A DNA stretch of 64,000 nucleotides, taken from the NCBI RefSeq assembly GCF_039691755.1, contig NZ_CP137552.1, positions 2,542,001 to 2,606,000 of the forward strand, in the 5' to 3' direction. Below are positions 33,645-42,530 of this stretch, piece by piece (position 1 is the first letter of the stretch; each line of letters starts with the position of its first letter). A program made the translations under genes and the position numbers. The notes under the pieces were generated by a model that saw only the letters and a program-made list of their open reading frames with translations, was not told where the DNA came from and searched no databases. The stretch is from Halomonas sp. Bachu 37. GTDB taxonomy: Bacteria; Pseudomonadota; Gammaproteobacteria; Pseudomonadales; Halomonadaceae.

Positions 33645-34424
33645 ATGTCTTTATCGGCCTGGATCGGAAAATCGGCCAGTACCGGCAAGCGAGCATGGCA
33701 GCATACCGCCCAGGTAGCAGCCCACGCATCGTCCCGGAGGCTGAGCCGAATGATGCTCATGGCAGCGATGTGTCAGCCGCTCTCGGTCTACGCGCAATCC
33801 ATCAACCCCAGCGAGACAATTGATACTGCTGCACAGCCCTTTGAAGCACGGTACCGATTGCAGACCCAGGGCTGGCCCAAGGCCACGGTGACCCATCGCT
33901 TGAGCGAGGAAAACGGCCACTGGCTAAGTAGCATGAGCTTTGCGGTGGCGATCGCTCGCGCCAACGAGCGCAGCCGCTTCACCGTACAGGACGACGATAT
34001 TCAGGCATTGCAATACAGCAGTAGTTACTCGCTGCTGGGTATCGGCAAGGAGTATCAGTTGACTAACGAGCAGCTGACCCAACCGGATCGTCAAACCGCT
34101 CTGTTCAAGCTATCACTTCCGGCCAATCAGGATGGCTGCCGTCAGGACTCACCGTGTGAGCTTCATTACCTGGATCACAGTGGCGACCCCGAGCATTTCC
34201 ATTATTATCCTGTCAGCCGCGACGCACTCAGTCTTCCCGCGGGGGAGTTCGAGGCCGTGACGGTGGCTCTCGTCGACCCCGAAAAACCCGACCGGACGCT
34301 GCATATCAGCTTCCACCCGCAACTACCCGGCTTGTTGCTGAGCGTCGAATACCGACGCGACGGCCGTCGGCATACCCAGCTCTCATTGCTCGATGTGAGC
34401 CTGCAAGGAGGCGTGACGCCTTAG
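33645..34424 (+). CDS. DUF3108-domain exported protein
   Basis: 259 residues. A basic N-terminus (about 1-33) is followed by a hydrophobic stretch LSRMMLMAAMCQPLSVYAQS that looks like a signal peptide with cleavage near residue 51; the leader is unusually long. The mature part (FEARYRLQTQGWPKATVTHRL and the C-terminal TVALVDPEKPDRTLHISFHPQLPGLLLSVEYRRDG) has the beta-rich DUF3108 pattern. Function is unknown; the fold is that of periplasmic lipid-binding-like beta proteins. AAGGAGG precedes the ATG. Its stop is immediately followed by the ATG of the LysO-like gene, so translation is coupled. Confidence 0.75.
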   Translation: MSLSAWIGKSASTGKRAWQHTAQVAAHASSRRLSRMMLMAAMCQPLSVYAQSINPSETIDTAAQPFEARYRLQTQGWPKATVTHRLSEENGHWLSSMSFAVAIARANERSRFTVQDDDIQALQYSSSYSLLGIGKEYQLTNEQLTQPDRQTALFKLSLPANQDGCRQDSPCELHYLDHSGDPEHFHYYPVSRDALSLPAGEFEAVTVALVDPEKPDRTLHISFHPQLPGLLLSVEYRRDGRRHTQLSLLDVSLQGGVTP

Positions 34425-35357
34425 ATGCTTACTGGCCTGCTCATTGTTCTGCTCCCGCTGTTTCTCGGTTACCTGGTTCCTGTTCGCTCGACGCAAGTTC
34501 TCGCGCTGGTCAATCGCGGCGTCAATGCCTCGGTTTACATCATTCTGTTGCTGATGGGCATCAGCCTCGCCGGGCTGGAAGACCTCGCCAGTCAGTTTTC
34601 CCGCCTGGGCGGCAGTGCGCTTGTGCTGTTCAGCATTATCTCGGTGTTCAACCTGGCGGCGCTTTGGTGGCTATCGCGCCATCTGCCGCTCAGGGTGGGC
34701 GATTCGCCGGTAGTGAAAAACGCCCCCACCAGCAAGTGGGCGGCAATGCAGGGGTCGCTGCTGCTGGTGGCCGTGGTGGCGGGCGGCGTCCTGTTCGGCT
34801 TGCTCACAGGCCCTGTGCTGGATGAGATGCTGTTCACTACAGCGGATCTGCTGGCGGAGTGGGTGCTTTATGCTTTGCTGGTGCTGATCGGTTGCCAATT
34901 GCGCAATTCCGGCATGCCGCTCAAGCAGATATTGCTCAACCGCATGGGGCTGGCGATTGCCGTCACGCTGGCGTTGAGTTCGCTGCTGGCGGGCCTGGTC
35001 GCCGCCCCGCTGCTGTCGCTTCCCTGGAACGAAGGCTTGGCCATGGCCGCCGGATTCGGCTGGTATTCGCTTTCGGCGATTTTGATAGGCGACCAGCTCG
35101 GCCCCCTGCTGGGCGGTGTGGCGTTTTTCAACGATCTTGCCCGGGAACTGCTGGCATTCATCCTGATTCCGCTGGTCATCCACCGACACACGGCACTGGC
35201 GATCGGCTACGGCGGCGCCACCTCGATGGACTTCACTCTACCGGTGATTCAGCAGCACGGCGGCGTGGCCTGCGTGCCCATCGCCGTCGTCAGCGGGTTC
35301 ATTCTATCGCTGCTCTCCCCGCCGCTGATCCTGTTCTTTCTGTCGCTTTCGGGTTAG
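34425..35357 (+). CDS. lysO: LysO-type exporter (DUF340 family)
   Basis: 310 residues, about eight membrane helices. The C-terminal half carries the conserved block GFGWYSLSAILIGDQLGPLLGG, FFNDLAREL and YGGATSMDFTLPVIQQHGG that marks the LysO/YbjE lysine-exporter family. LysO exports L-lysine and its analogue thialysine at the inner membrane. The ATG abuts the stop of the DUF3108 gene and the gene is followed after 7 bases by the SpmAB-like gene, so all three are likely one unit. Substrate is family inference. Confidence 0.75.
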   Translation: MLTGLLIVLLPLFLGYLVPVRSTQVLALVNRGVNASVYIILLLMGISLAGLEDLASQFSRLGGSALVLFSIISVFNLAALWWLSRHLPLRVGDSPVVKNAPTSKWAAMQGSLLLVAVVAGGVLFGLLTGPVLDEMLFTTADLLAEWVLYALLVLIGCQLRNSGMPLKQILLNRMGLAIAVTLALSSLLAGLVAAPLLSLPWNEGLAMAAGFGWYSLSAILIGDQLGPLLGGVAFFNDLARELLAFILIPLVIHRHTALAIGYGGATSMDFTLPVIQQHGGVACVPIAVVSGFILSLLSPPLILFFLSLSG

Positions 35358-35364
35358 TGCCGCC

Positions 35365-36594
35365 ATGCTCAACGGAATCTGGTTAAGCTTCTTTATCGCC
35401 GCTTTCGCCGCGTCTCTGTGGCAGTGGCTGGTGGGTGGCGACAGCGAAGTGTTCGCCCGCCTGGTAGAGGCACTATTCGATATGGCGCGGGTGAGCGTCG
35501 ATATCATTCTGGTGTTGCTGGGCACCATGACACTATGGCTGGGGTTTCTCTCGATTGCCGAAAAGGCGGGGTTGATTCGCCTGCTGGGTCGTGTGCTGGA
35601 CCCGCTATTCTGTCGCTTGATGCCCGAGGTGCCCCGTGGCCACCCCGCCATGGGGCTGATCAGCATGAACTTCGCCGCCAATATTCTCGGGCTGGACAAC
35701 GCCGCCACCCCGATCGGCATCAAGGCGATGCACTCGCTGCAGGCGCTCAACCCCAGCCACGAGACCGCCAGCAACGCACAGATTCTGTTTCTGGTGCTGA
35801 ATACCTCGTCGCTGACCCTGCTGCCGGTGACGATCTTCATGTACCGCGCTCAGCAGGGTGCCGCCGACCCGACCCTGGTGTTCCTGCCGATCCTGCTGGC
35901 GACGACTGCATCGAGCCTGGCGGGACTGCTTGCGGTGGCGCTCATGCAGCGCTTGAAGCTATGGCAGCCTGTGGTGCTGGGCTACTTGGTGGCTGCCGCG
36001 CTGGCATTGGGGATACTGCTGACCACACTGGCGGGCATGAGCGCCCAGGCGCTGGCCGCGGCCTCCACGCTTGTGGGCAATCTCACGCTATTCAGTATCG
36101 TAATCATGTTCCTGGTAGTGGGGGCGCTGCGCGGTGTGAAGGTCTATGACGCCTTTATCGAAGGCGCCAAGGAGGGCGTGAGCTTTACCGTCACGCTGCT
36201 GCCCTACCTGATCGCCATGCTGGTGGCGGTGGGCGTGCTGCGCGCAAGCGGCGTATTGGATGCCGGGCTAAGCGGTATCCGCTGGCTGGTCGAAGGCTTC
36301 GGATGGGACAGCCGCTTTGTCGATGCGCTACCGACGGCGTTCGTGAAGCCGCTTTCCGGCAGCGGCGCGCGGGCCATGATGATCGAGACCATGGAGACCT
36401 TCGGCGTGGACAGTTTTGCCGGGCTGCTGGCCGCCACGATGCAGGGCAGCACCGAAACGACGTTTTATGTCCTGGCGGTCTATTTCGGCGCGGTAGGCAT
36501 CAGCCGCATTCGGCACGGCCTGGGTTGCGCGCTGTTCGCCGATGCCGCCGGGGTAATGACGGCTATCGGCGTCTGTTACTGGTTCTTTGGCTAG
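35365..36594 (+). CDS. SpmA-SpmB-type nucleoside-recognition (Gate) membrane protein
   Basis: 409 residues, around ten membrane helices in two related halves. The SpmA-like half (about 1-195) has LGTMTLWLGFLSIAEKAGLIRLLGRVLDPLF and MNFAANILGLDNAATPIGIKAM; the SpmB-like half (about 215-409) has PYLIAMLVAVGVLRASG and GSTETTFYVLAVYFG. In Bacillus the two are separate spore-maturation proteins; fused forms are common in non-spore-forming proteobacteria, with unknown substrate. It starts 7 bases after lysO. It converges on the DNA glycosylase gene with a 7-base gap. Confidence 0.8.
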   Translation: MLNGIWLSFFIAAFAASLWQWLVGGDSEVFARLVEALFDMARVSVDIILVLLGTMTLWLGFLSIAEKAGLIRLLGRVLDPLFCRLMPEVPRGHPAMGLISMNFAANILGLDNAATPIGIKAMHSLQALNPSHETASNAQILFLVLNTSSLTLLPVTIFMYRAQQGAADPTLVFLPILLATTASSLAGLLAVALMQRLKLWQPVVLGYLVAAALALGILLTTLAGMSAQALAAASTLVGNLTLFSIVIMFLVVGALRGVKVYDAFIEGAKEGVSFTVTLLPYLIAMLVAVGVLRASGVLDAGLSGIRWLVEGFGWDSRFVDALPTAFVKPLSGSGARAMMIETMETFGVDSFAGLLAATMQGSTETTFYVLAVYFGAVGISRIRHGLGCALFADAAGVMTAIGVCYWFFG

Positions 36595-36601
36595 CGACCG
36601 G

Positions 36602-37285
36602 CTAGAACCTTGGGTTGATGCTCAACGCCAACATGGCCGATAGCTGACACAACGGCCTTCCCGAATCCTGCTGCAACGCATTGAATGCGCTCTGGACGAT
36701 TTTCATATCTCGCTGGCTGGTAGGGGCATGGTCAATGATATCGGCGGCCATCAGGCGTGCCACCACATCGCTGGTCAACAAGAAAGTATCCTTGCCGGCC
36801 AGACGTAAAAACGCGGCCGCCGAGCGCCCGCCCAGGCGCGCGCCACGTTTAGCCAGTAACCGCCATAAGCCGACAATGTCAGCGCTCGGCCACTCGGCAA
36901 TGAATTCGCCAAAATTGCGGCCCTGTTCCTGGCGAATGTCCAGAATGAATTGGGCATTCTTGGGGATGGTCTGCAGTTTGGTGCGATGGCGAATGATGCG
37001 ATCATTCTGCATATAGCCTTCGATCTGCTCTGGGCTGAGCAGCACCATCGTCTCGGGTACAAAGCCCCAGAAGGCGTCTTCGAAGGCGGGCCACCTGGCA
37101 TCGACCACCGAGTGTTGCATACCGGCCCGGAATACCCGCTGGCTCATGGCGGAAAGGTAGCGATCATCCCCCTTCTGCTTCAACGCTTCAGTCGTCTGTG
37201 GCGTGGGCAGGAAAGCCTCCATGGCTTCGTCAGTGGCAAAACGCTTGCGTACTGTGTCGTAAATCCAGCGGTAATCAAGAGTCAT
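36602..37285 (-). CDS. DNA-3-methyladenine glycosylase I-like protein
   Basis: 227 residues from the ATG at 37285 (MTLDYRWIYDTV). Helix-hairpin-helix glycosylase resemblance: the FEDAFWGFVPETMVLLSPEQ segment, NDRIIRHRTKLQTIPKNAQFIL (close to the IIRNRAKI block of Tag enzymes) and the C-terminal TSDVVARLMAADIIDHAPTSQRDMKIVQ. Such enzymes excise alkylated adenine in base-excision repair. The N-terminal zinc-binding Cys and His of classical Tag (RCGW) are missing, so this is a divergent branch and the substrate is unsure. No strong ribosome site is visible. Confidence 0.7.
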   Translation of the reverse strand: MTLDYRWIYDTVRKRFATDEAMEAFLPTPQTTEALKQKGDDRYLSAMSQRVFRAGMQHSVVDARWPAFEDAFWGFVPETMVLLSPEQIEGYMQNDRIIRHRTKLQTIPKNAQFILDIRQEQGRNFGEFIAEWPSADIVGLWRLLAKRGARLGGRSAAAFLRLAGKDTFLLTSDVVARLMAADIIDHAPTSQRDMKIVQSAFNALQQDSGRPLCQLSAMLALSINPRF

Positions 37286-37381
37286 GCTCGTCTCGTTTCG
37301 ATTCGAATGTCTGGCTTGCCGCAACCAACCGTTTATGGAGGCTCGATCCTCAGAAATAAACAGCCACAAAACCGCGCAGGC

Positions 37382-39583
37382 TCACACTGCCATCTCCGCC
37401 CTGGCGGCGCGGGCGGCGTGGAGTTTCTGGTAGCTTTCGATCAGACGCAGGTGACGCTCGAGACCTTCCAGCTGCATGTTGGTGGGCGTCAGGCCGTGGA
37501 AGCGCACCTCGCCGGTGACCGAGCCCACCACGGCGCCCATGGTCTCTTCGCCGAACATCCGCGTCAGGTTGGGCAGGTAGTCGTCGAGTTCCAGCTCATC
37601 ATCCAGCGCAATTTCCAGCACCGCATTCATCGCACGATAGAACAGTTCCCGCTCCACCGTGTTGTCGTTGAACTGCAGGAACATCTCGACCCGTTCCAGC
37701 GCCTCGTCATGCTGCCCAAGCGCCAGGTTGATCAGCAGTTTGAGTTCCAAAATGGTGAGCTGACCCCATACGGTATTCTCATCGAATTCCACGCCGATCA
37801 GCGTGATGATATCGGTGTGATCGTCCAGTTGGCTCTCTTCCAGGCGCTCCACCAGGTCAGCCAGTTGATCGTCATCCAGGCGGTGCAGGTTGAGAATATC
37901 CTCGCGGTAGTCCAGCGCCTTGTTGGTGTTATCCCAGATCAGATCCTCCACCGGGTACACCTCGGAGTAACCCGGCACCAGGATACGGCACGCCTGGGCT
38001 CCCAGCTCGTCGTAGACGGCCATGTAGACTTCCTTGCCCATCTCTTCGAGGATGCCGAACAGCGTCGCCGCCTCCTGCTCGTTGCTGCTGGTTCCGCTGC
38101 CGGAAAAGTCCCATTCGCAGAACTCGACATCCGCCTTGGCGCTGAAGAAACGCCAGGAGACCACCCCCACCGAATCGATGAAGTGCTCGACGAAGTTGTT
38201 GGGCTCGGCAACGGTATGCGAGTTGAACGTGGGCGGCGGCAGGTCGTTCAAGCCCTCGAAGCTGCGACCCTGCAACAACTCGGTCAGGCTGCGCTCAAGC
38301 GCCACCTCGAAGCTCGGGTGCGCGCCGAAGGAGGCGAACACCCCGCCGGTACGCGGGTTCATCAGCGTCACGCACATCACCGGAAACTGGCCGCCCATAG
38401 AAGCGTCCTTGACCAGTACCGGAAAGCCCTGGGCTTCCAGTGCGGCGATGCCCTCCACAATGTGAGAATATTTTTCCAGCACGTGCTGGGGCACATCCGG
38501 CAGGGCAATCTCCTCTTCGATGATCTGCCGCTTCACCGCCCGCTCGAAGATTTCCGACAGGCACTGAACCTGAGCTTCCGGCAGGGTGTTGCCCGCGCTC
38601 ATGCCGTTACTGAGAAACAGGTTCTCGATCAGGTTCGAAGGGAAATAGACCGTTTCGCCATCCGAGCGGCGCACAAAAGGCAGCGAGACGATGCCACGAT
38701 CCTCGCGGCCGGAGTTGGTGTCGATCAGGTTGGAGCCACCCAGTTCGCCATCGGGGTTATAAATGGCCAGGCAGTAGTCGTCCAGGATGCCTTCGGGCAG
38801 CTCGTCGCCAGGGCCCGGCTTGAACCACTTTTCGTTGGGGTAGTGGACGAACTCGCTGTCCGCAATCGCTTCGCCGAAGAACTGGTCGTTGTAGAAGAAG
38901 TTGCAATTCAAGCGCTCGATGAACTCGCCCAGTGCCGAGCACAGCGCGCTCTCCTTGGTGGCGCCCTTGCCGTTGGTAAAGCACATAGGGGACGCCGCAT
39001 CGCGAATATGCAGCGACCAAACGTGGGGCACGATATTGCGCCACGAAGCGATCTCGATTTTCATGCCCAGATCGGCCAGGATGCCCGACATGTTGGCAAT
39101 GGTCTGTTCCAGCGGTAGATCCTTGCCCTCGATATAGGTGTTGCTGCCTTCCGGAGCGCCCATCAGCAGCGCCTGAGCATCCTCGTCGATATTTTCCACC
39201 GTCTCGATCTGGAACTCGGGGCCGGTCTGGACCACCTTCTTGACTGTGCAGCGGTCGATCGAGCGCAGGATGCCCTGGCGGTCTTTATCGGAGAGCCCTT
39301 CCGGCAGCTCGACCTGGATCTTGAAGATCTGCTTGTAGCGATTTTCCGGGTCGACGATGTTGTTCTGCGACAGGCGGATGTTGTCGGTGGGAATGTCCCG
39401 GGCGTTGCAGTACACCTTCACGAAGTACGCGGCGCACATGGCCGAGGACGCCAGAAAATAGTCGAACGGCCCGGGCGCCGAGCCATCGCCCTTGTAGCGG
39501 ATGGGCTGGTCGGAGATGACGGTGAAGTCGTCGAACTTGGCCTCCAGGCGGAGGTTGTCGAGATAGTTGACTTTGATTTCCAT
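37382..39583 (-). CDS. ycaO: OsmC-like domain fused to YcaO
   Basis: 733 residues from the ATG at 39583. Residues 1-140 are an OsmC-like domain (SAPGPFDYFLASSAMCAAYFVKVYC with a conserved Cys). The central part (about 150-580) is a YcaO domain: GKGATKESALCSALGEFIERL, the ATP/Mg segment with GNTLPEAQVQCLSEIFERAVK, and the C-terminal PCYSEVYP-like PGYSEVYPVEDLIW. A helical TPR-like C-terminal domain follows (about 590-733). YcaO proteins activate amide backbones with ATP; E. coli YcaO is linked to beta-methylthiolation of ribosomal protein S12. The fusion exceeds E. coli YcaO by about 145 residues. It has no azoline partner genes nearby, so a RiPP cluster is unlikely. Confidence 0.88.
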   Translation of the reverse strand: MEIKVNYLDNLRLEAKFDDFTVISDQPIRYKGDGSAPGPFDYFLASSAMCAAYFVKVYCNARDIPTDNIRLSQNNIVDPENRYKQIFKIQVELPEGLSDKDRQGILRSIDRCTVKKVVQTGPEFQIETVENIDEDAQALLMGAPEGSNTYIEGKDLPLEQTIANMSGILADLGMKIEIASWRNIVPHVWSLHIRDAASPMCFTNGKGATKESALCSALGEFIERLNCNFFYNDQFFGEAIADSEFVHYPNEKWFKPGPGDELPEGILDDYCLAIYNPDGELGGSNLIDTNSGREDRGIVSLPFVRRSDGETVYFPSNLIENLFLSNGMSAGNTLPEAQVQCLSEIFERAVKRQIIEEEIALPDVPQHVLEKYSHIVEGIAALEAQGFPVLVKDASMGGQFPVMCVTLMNPRTGGVFASFGAHPSFEVALERSLTELLQGRSFEGLNDLPPPTFNSHTVAEPNNFVEHFIDSVGVVSWRFFSAKADVEFCEWDFSGSGTSSNEQEAATLFGILEEMGKEVYMAVYDELGAQACRILVPGYSEVYPVEDLIWDNTNKALDYREDILNLHRLDDDQLADLVERLEESQLDDHTDIITLIGVEFDENTVWGQLTILELKLLINLALGQHDEALERVEMFLQFNDNTVERELFYRAMNAVLEIALDDELELDDYLPNLTRMFGEETMGAVVGSVTGEVRFHGLTPTNMQLEGLERHLRLIESYQKLHAARAARAEMAV

Positions 39584-39754
39584 GAACGGACGTCCGGATA
39601 GATGAATTTTCAACAGGCATAGGCTGATTGGCGCCCATTATCCAGTTTTTACCCTCGTGCGTCTTGGAAAGGCGTCATCCGGTTTTCTTGAGACCAACGG
39701 CCCGGTAGGATTCAGTTGCCAAGCATGCCAGTAACGTTTACCAGGAGATTCAGC

Positions 39755-40558
39755 ATGGCGTTTCCCGCCCTCATTTTGGCGCATTGGTTAGCTCGTTTTT
39801 CCGCAATGTCAGGTCGCATGCTTGTCTCACTCGCCCTGCTCCTGCTGTCCTCGTCCCTGCATGCCAGTGAACCGATACGTATCGCCGCGGCCTCGGATCT
39901 ACGCTATGCCCTCGACGACATCATCGAGAACTACCATCAGGCGCACCCCGATGCCGATATCGAGGTCATCTACGGCTCCTCCGGCAAGATGACGACACAG
40001 ATCATTCACGGCGCGCCCTATGATATGTTCTTTTCCGCCGACATTGCCTATCCCGAGAAGCTCCAGGAGCTAGGAATGACGGCGACGGAACCGTCGATCT
40101 ATGCCATTGGCCGCATCGTGATATGGAGCAGTACCCTCGATGCCGCAAGCCTTACCCTTGAGGACCTGGGGTCGGACGCCATCCGGCGGATTGCCATCGC
40201 CCAGCCAAATCACGCCCCTTACGGCCTGCGCGCCCAGGAAGCGCTGCAGTCAGCGGGAGTCTGGGAGGCGGTACAGGACAAGCTGGTGTTCGGCGAGAAT
40301 ATTGCCCAAACCGCGCAGATGGCCCGAACAGGAGCCGCACAGGTGGGTATCATCGCCCTGTCGCTGGCCAGGTTCCCTGAGCTTGCAGAGCACGGTCACC
40401 ACTTGATCGATGAACGTTTGCACAAACCGCTGACCCAGGGTTACATCGTCACCCGTCATGGCAAGGATAAACCGCAAGCCCGAGCGTTCGCCGATTACAT
40501 GGAAAGCGATGCGGCGCATGGCATCATGTCCCGCTACGGCTTCGTCTTGTCGCAATGA
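39755..40558 (+). CDS. modA: Molybdate-binding periplasmic protein
   Basis: 267 residues from an ATG with AGGAG 7 bases upstream; earlier ATG and TTG codons lack such a site. A long leader with signal peptide (cleavage near LHA-SEP, residue 37) precedes the ModA fold: IRIAAASDLRYALDDII, EVIYGSSGKMTTQIIHGAPYDMFFSADIAYP, IAIAQPNHAPYGLRAQEAL and GAAQVGIIALSLA. The AAASDL and GSSGK serines are the oxyanion ligands. It delivers molybdate (or tungstate) to ModBC. First gene of modABC. Confidence 0.9.
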   Translation: MAFPALILAHWLARFSAMSGRMLVSLALLLLSSSLHASEPIRIAAASDLRYALDDIIENYHQAHPDADIEVIYGSSGKMTTQIIHGAPYDMFFSADIAYPEKLQELGMTATEPSIYAIGRIVIWSSTLDAASLTLEDLGSDAIRRIAIAQPNHAPYGLRAQEALQSAGVWEAVQDKLVFGENIAQTAQMARTGAAQVGIIALSLARFPELAEHGHHLIDERLHKPLTQGYIVTRHGKDKPQARAFADYMESDAAHGIMSRYGFVLSQ

Positions 40559-40581
40559 CTTGCCACAGTGACTTGTCATAG
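40556..40581. repeat. 13-bp tandem duplication after modA
   Basis: TGACTTGCCACAG (40556) is followed directly by TGACTTGTCATAG (40569), with two mismatches. The first copy starts with the modA stop codon. It is likely a slippage duplication. Confidence 0.65.
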
Positions 40582-40626
40582 AGAATAAGCGCCGGGGCGG
40601 ATACTTCACCCACCAAGAGAAACCCA

Positions 40627-41313
40627 ATGTTTGCACTCGGCCCGGCGGAATGGCAGGCGATCAACGTCACTTTCCGACTCTGCCTTTATACCACCCTGAT
40701 CCTGCTGATTCTGGCCACGCCCCTGGCCTGGTGGCTGGCCCAGAGGCGCTCTACCGCCCGGGTCCTGGTACAGGCTATCGTGGCGCTGCCATTGGTGTTG
40801 CCGCCAACCGTGCTGGGCTTCTACCTGCTTATCGTGCTTGGGCCGCGCGGGGTGGTCGGAGAGACGCTGGAAAGCCTGGGCCTGCATCACCTGGCTTTCT
40901 CTTTCGAGGGCATTCTGGTCGCGTCCGTCCTCTACTCCATGCCGTTCGCCGTGCAGCCGCTTACCGAGGCCTTCAGTAACCTGGGCAGGCGCCCGCTGGA
41001 GGTCGCGGGCAGCCTGGGGGCCGGGCCACTGGATCGGTTCTGCAGCGTGATCCTGCCGCTGACTCGCGGCGGTTTCGTGGTGGCAGCCACCTTGACCTTC
41101 GCCCATACCCTGGGCGAGTTCGGCGTCATTCTCATGCTTGGTGGCAGCATTCCCGGGGAAACCAAGGTACTGTCGGTACTGATCTACGACCATGCCGAGG
41201 CGATGAACTACCAGGCCGCGCATGCGCTCTCCTTGATGCTGCTGGTCTTCGCCCTGGCTACCCTGTTCGTGGTCTACAGCATCAATCGGCGTTTCGAAGT
41301 GACCCGGTTATGA
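40627..41313 (+). CDS. modB: Molybdate ABC transporter permease
   Basis: 228 residues, five or six membrane helices. The ABC-permease EAA loop is EVAGSLGAGPLDRFCSVILPLTRGG, facing the ModC ATPase. ALPLVLPPTVLGFYLL and HTLGEFGVILMLGGSIPGETKVLSVLIYD are ModB/CysT-family signatures. It forms the inner-membrane channel for molybdate. Its stop overlaps the modC start (ATGA). Confidence 0.93.
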   Translation: MFALGPAEWQAINVTFRLCLYTTLILLILATPLAWWLAQRRSTARVLVQAIVALPLVLPPTVLGFYLLIVLGPRGVVGETLESLGLHHLAFSFEGILVASVLYSMPFAVQPLTEAFSNLGRRPLEVAGSLGAGPLDRFCSVILPLTRGGFVVAATLTFAHTLGEFGVILMLGGSIPGETKVLSVLIYDHAEAMNYQAAHALSLMLLVFALATLFVVYSINRRFEVTRL

Positions 41314-42380
41314 TCCTGCAGATTCAGGCTTGTTTGCGCCATGGCGATGGCTTTGAACTCTCGGTCGCCAGTGAACTTTCTCTGGACGGCGTGACGGCGC
41401 TGTTTGGCCGCTCCGGCTGCGGCAAGACCACGTTGCTACGCATCATTGCCGGCCTGGAACATGTGCGTGGTGCCACGGTCCACTTCGGCGAACACGCCTG
41501 GCAGCAAGGCCGACGGTTCGTGCCCCTGCACAAGCGGCGCATCGGCATGGTGTTTCAGGAACACAGTCTGCTGCCGCACTTGTCGGTGAGAGACAACCTG
41601 CTCTACGGCTATCGACGCACGCCCGAGGCAGTGCGCCGCCTGCACCCTCCTGACGTGACCGCCATGCTCGGAATCGACGATCTGCTCGAGCGGCGTATCG
41701 ACCAGCTGTCCGGCGGCCAGCGCCAGCGTATTTCCCTGGGGCGGGCACTGCTCATCAGCCCTCAGCTGCTGCTGCTCGATGAACCGATGGCGGCTCTCGA
41801 CACCCAGACCAAACGCGACATCATGCCCTTTCTTTCGCGCATGGCGGCGCAGTCCGGGGTGCCTATCATCATGGTCAGCCACGCACCCGACGAAGTCGAG
41901 CGGCTGGCGGACAGGGTGGTGTTCATGCACGAGGGGCGCATCCAGCGGATCGAGACGTTACGCGAAGCATTGGCCCGCCCCAACTCGCCGCTGTTTGCCG
42001 ACACGGGAGCGGCTTCGGTATTGGAAGGACGCGTTGGCGAAACGGTAGAAGACGGCTTGCGCCCGTTCGGCCCGCCAGGGGCGCAGCTGTGGGTCGCCGC
42101 TACGCAGGCGCCAAGCGCCGGTGCCACGAGACTGCGCGTACTCGCCCGCGACGTCAGCCTGTCGCTGGACGATCCGCACCGCATCAGCATCCAGAATCAC
42201 CTGCCGGTGACCATCGAGCGCATCGACCCGTCGCACAACCACCGCATCGTGGTGGCGTGTCGCACCGCCGACCGGCAACTGCTGCTGGCCGAGGTGACAC
42301 CGCGCGCGGTAAGCCAGCTCGGACTCGAGGCCGGGCAACGCGTCTATGCCCTGATCAAATCGGTGGCTCTGCTGGAGTGA
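41310..42380 (+). CDS. modC: Molybdate ABC transporter ATP-binding protein
   Basis: 356 residues. ABC ATPase domain (about 1-225): Walker A LFGRSGCGKTTLL, signature LSGGQRQRISLGRAL, Walker B LLLLDEPMAALDTQTK, and switch His in MVSHAPDEVERLAD. The C-terminal Mop/TOBE domain (about 285-355; TRLRVLARDVSLSLDDPHRISIQN) binds molybdate and separates ModC from other importer ATPases. It powers ModB. The gene overlaps modB by 4 bases. No modE regulator gene is in the window. Confidence 0.93.
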   Translation: MILQIQACLRHGDGFELSVASELSLDGVTALFGRSGCGKTTLLRIIAGLEHVRGATVHFGEHAWQQGRRFVPLHKRRIGMVFQEHSLLPHLSVRDNLLYGYRRTPEAVRRLHPPDVTAMLGIDDLLERRIDQLSGGQRQRISLGRALLISPQLLLLDEPMAALDTQTKRDIMPFLSRMAAQSGVPIIMVSHAPDEVERLADRVVFMHEGRIQRIETLREALARPNSPLFADTGAASVLEGRVGETVEDGLRPFGPPGAQLWVAATQAPSAGATRLRVLARDVSLSLDDPHRISIQNHLPVTIERIDPSHNHRIVVACRTADRQLLLAEVTPRAVSQLGLEAGQRVYALIKSVALLE

Positions 42381-42465
42381 GGGATATCAAGAGCTACGAA
42401 CTCAGATCGCCTGGATTCGACATCGCCATCACCTTCGGTTAGGTTGCCTGGCTTTCATGAATGCT

Positions 42466-42512
42466 GCCGGGACGGCCCGGTATGTACCGAATATTTCAGG
42501 GACGACCCTGCC
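42466..42512 (+). promoter_or_regulatory. Guanidine-II (mini-ykkC) riboswitch
   Basis: Two short hairpins with ACGR tetraloops: CCGGG-ACGG-CCCGG (42467-42480) and CAGGG-ACGA-CCCTG (42497-42510), 16 bases apart. Paired GGG-ACGR-CCC stem-loops define the mini-ykkC motif, which binds free guanidinium and switches on translation of guanidine exporters and carboxylases. It ends about 20 bases before the sugE ATG, so stem 2 or its neighbours can control access to the ribosome site. Confidence 0.85.
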
Positions 42513-42530
42513 TGGTAATGAGTCCATGTC

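Noticed and set aside
36950..39118. A 722-codon plus-strand frame opposite ycaO, and similar frames at 26474-27610 and 27675-29264 opposite doeD and doeC
   Set aside because: All are antisense to genes with intact catalytic motifs and have no ribosome site or recognisable domain.
37382..39583. Azole or thioamide peptide biosynthesis cluster because of YcaO
   Set aside because: No precursor peptide, partner cyclodehydratase, dehydrogenase or exporter genes flank it; OsmC-YcaO proteins occur alone in many gammaproteobacteria.
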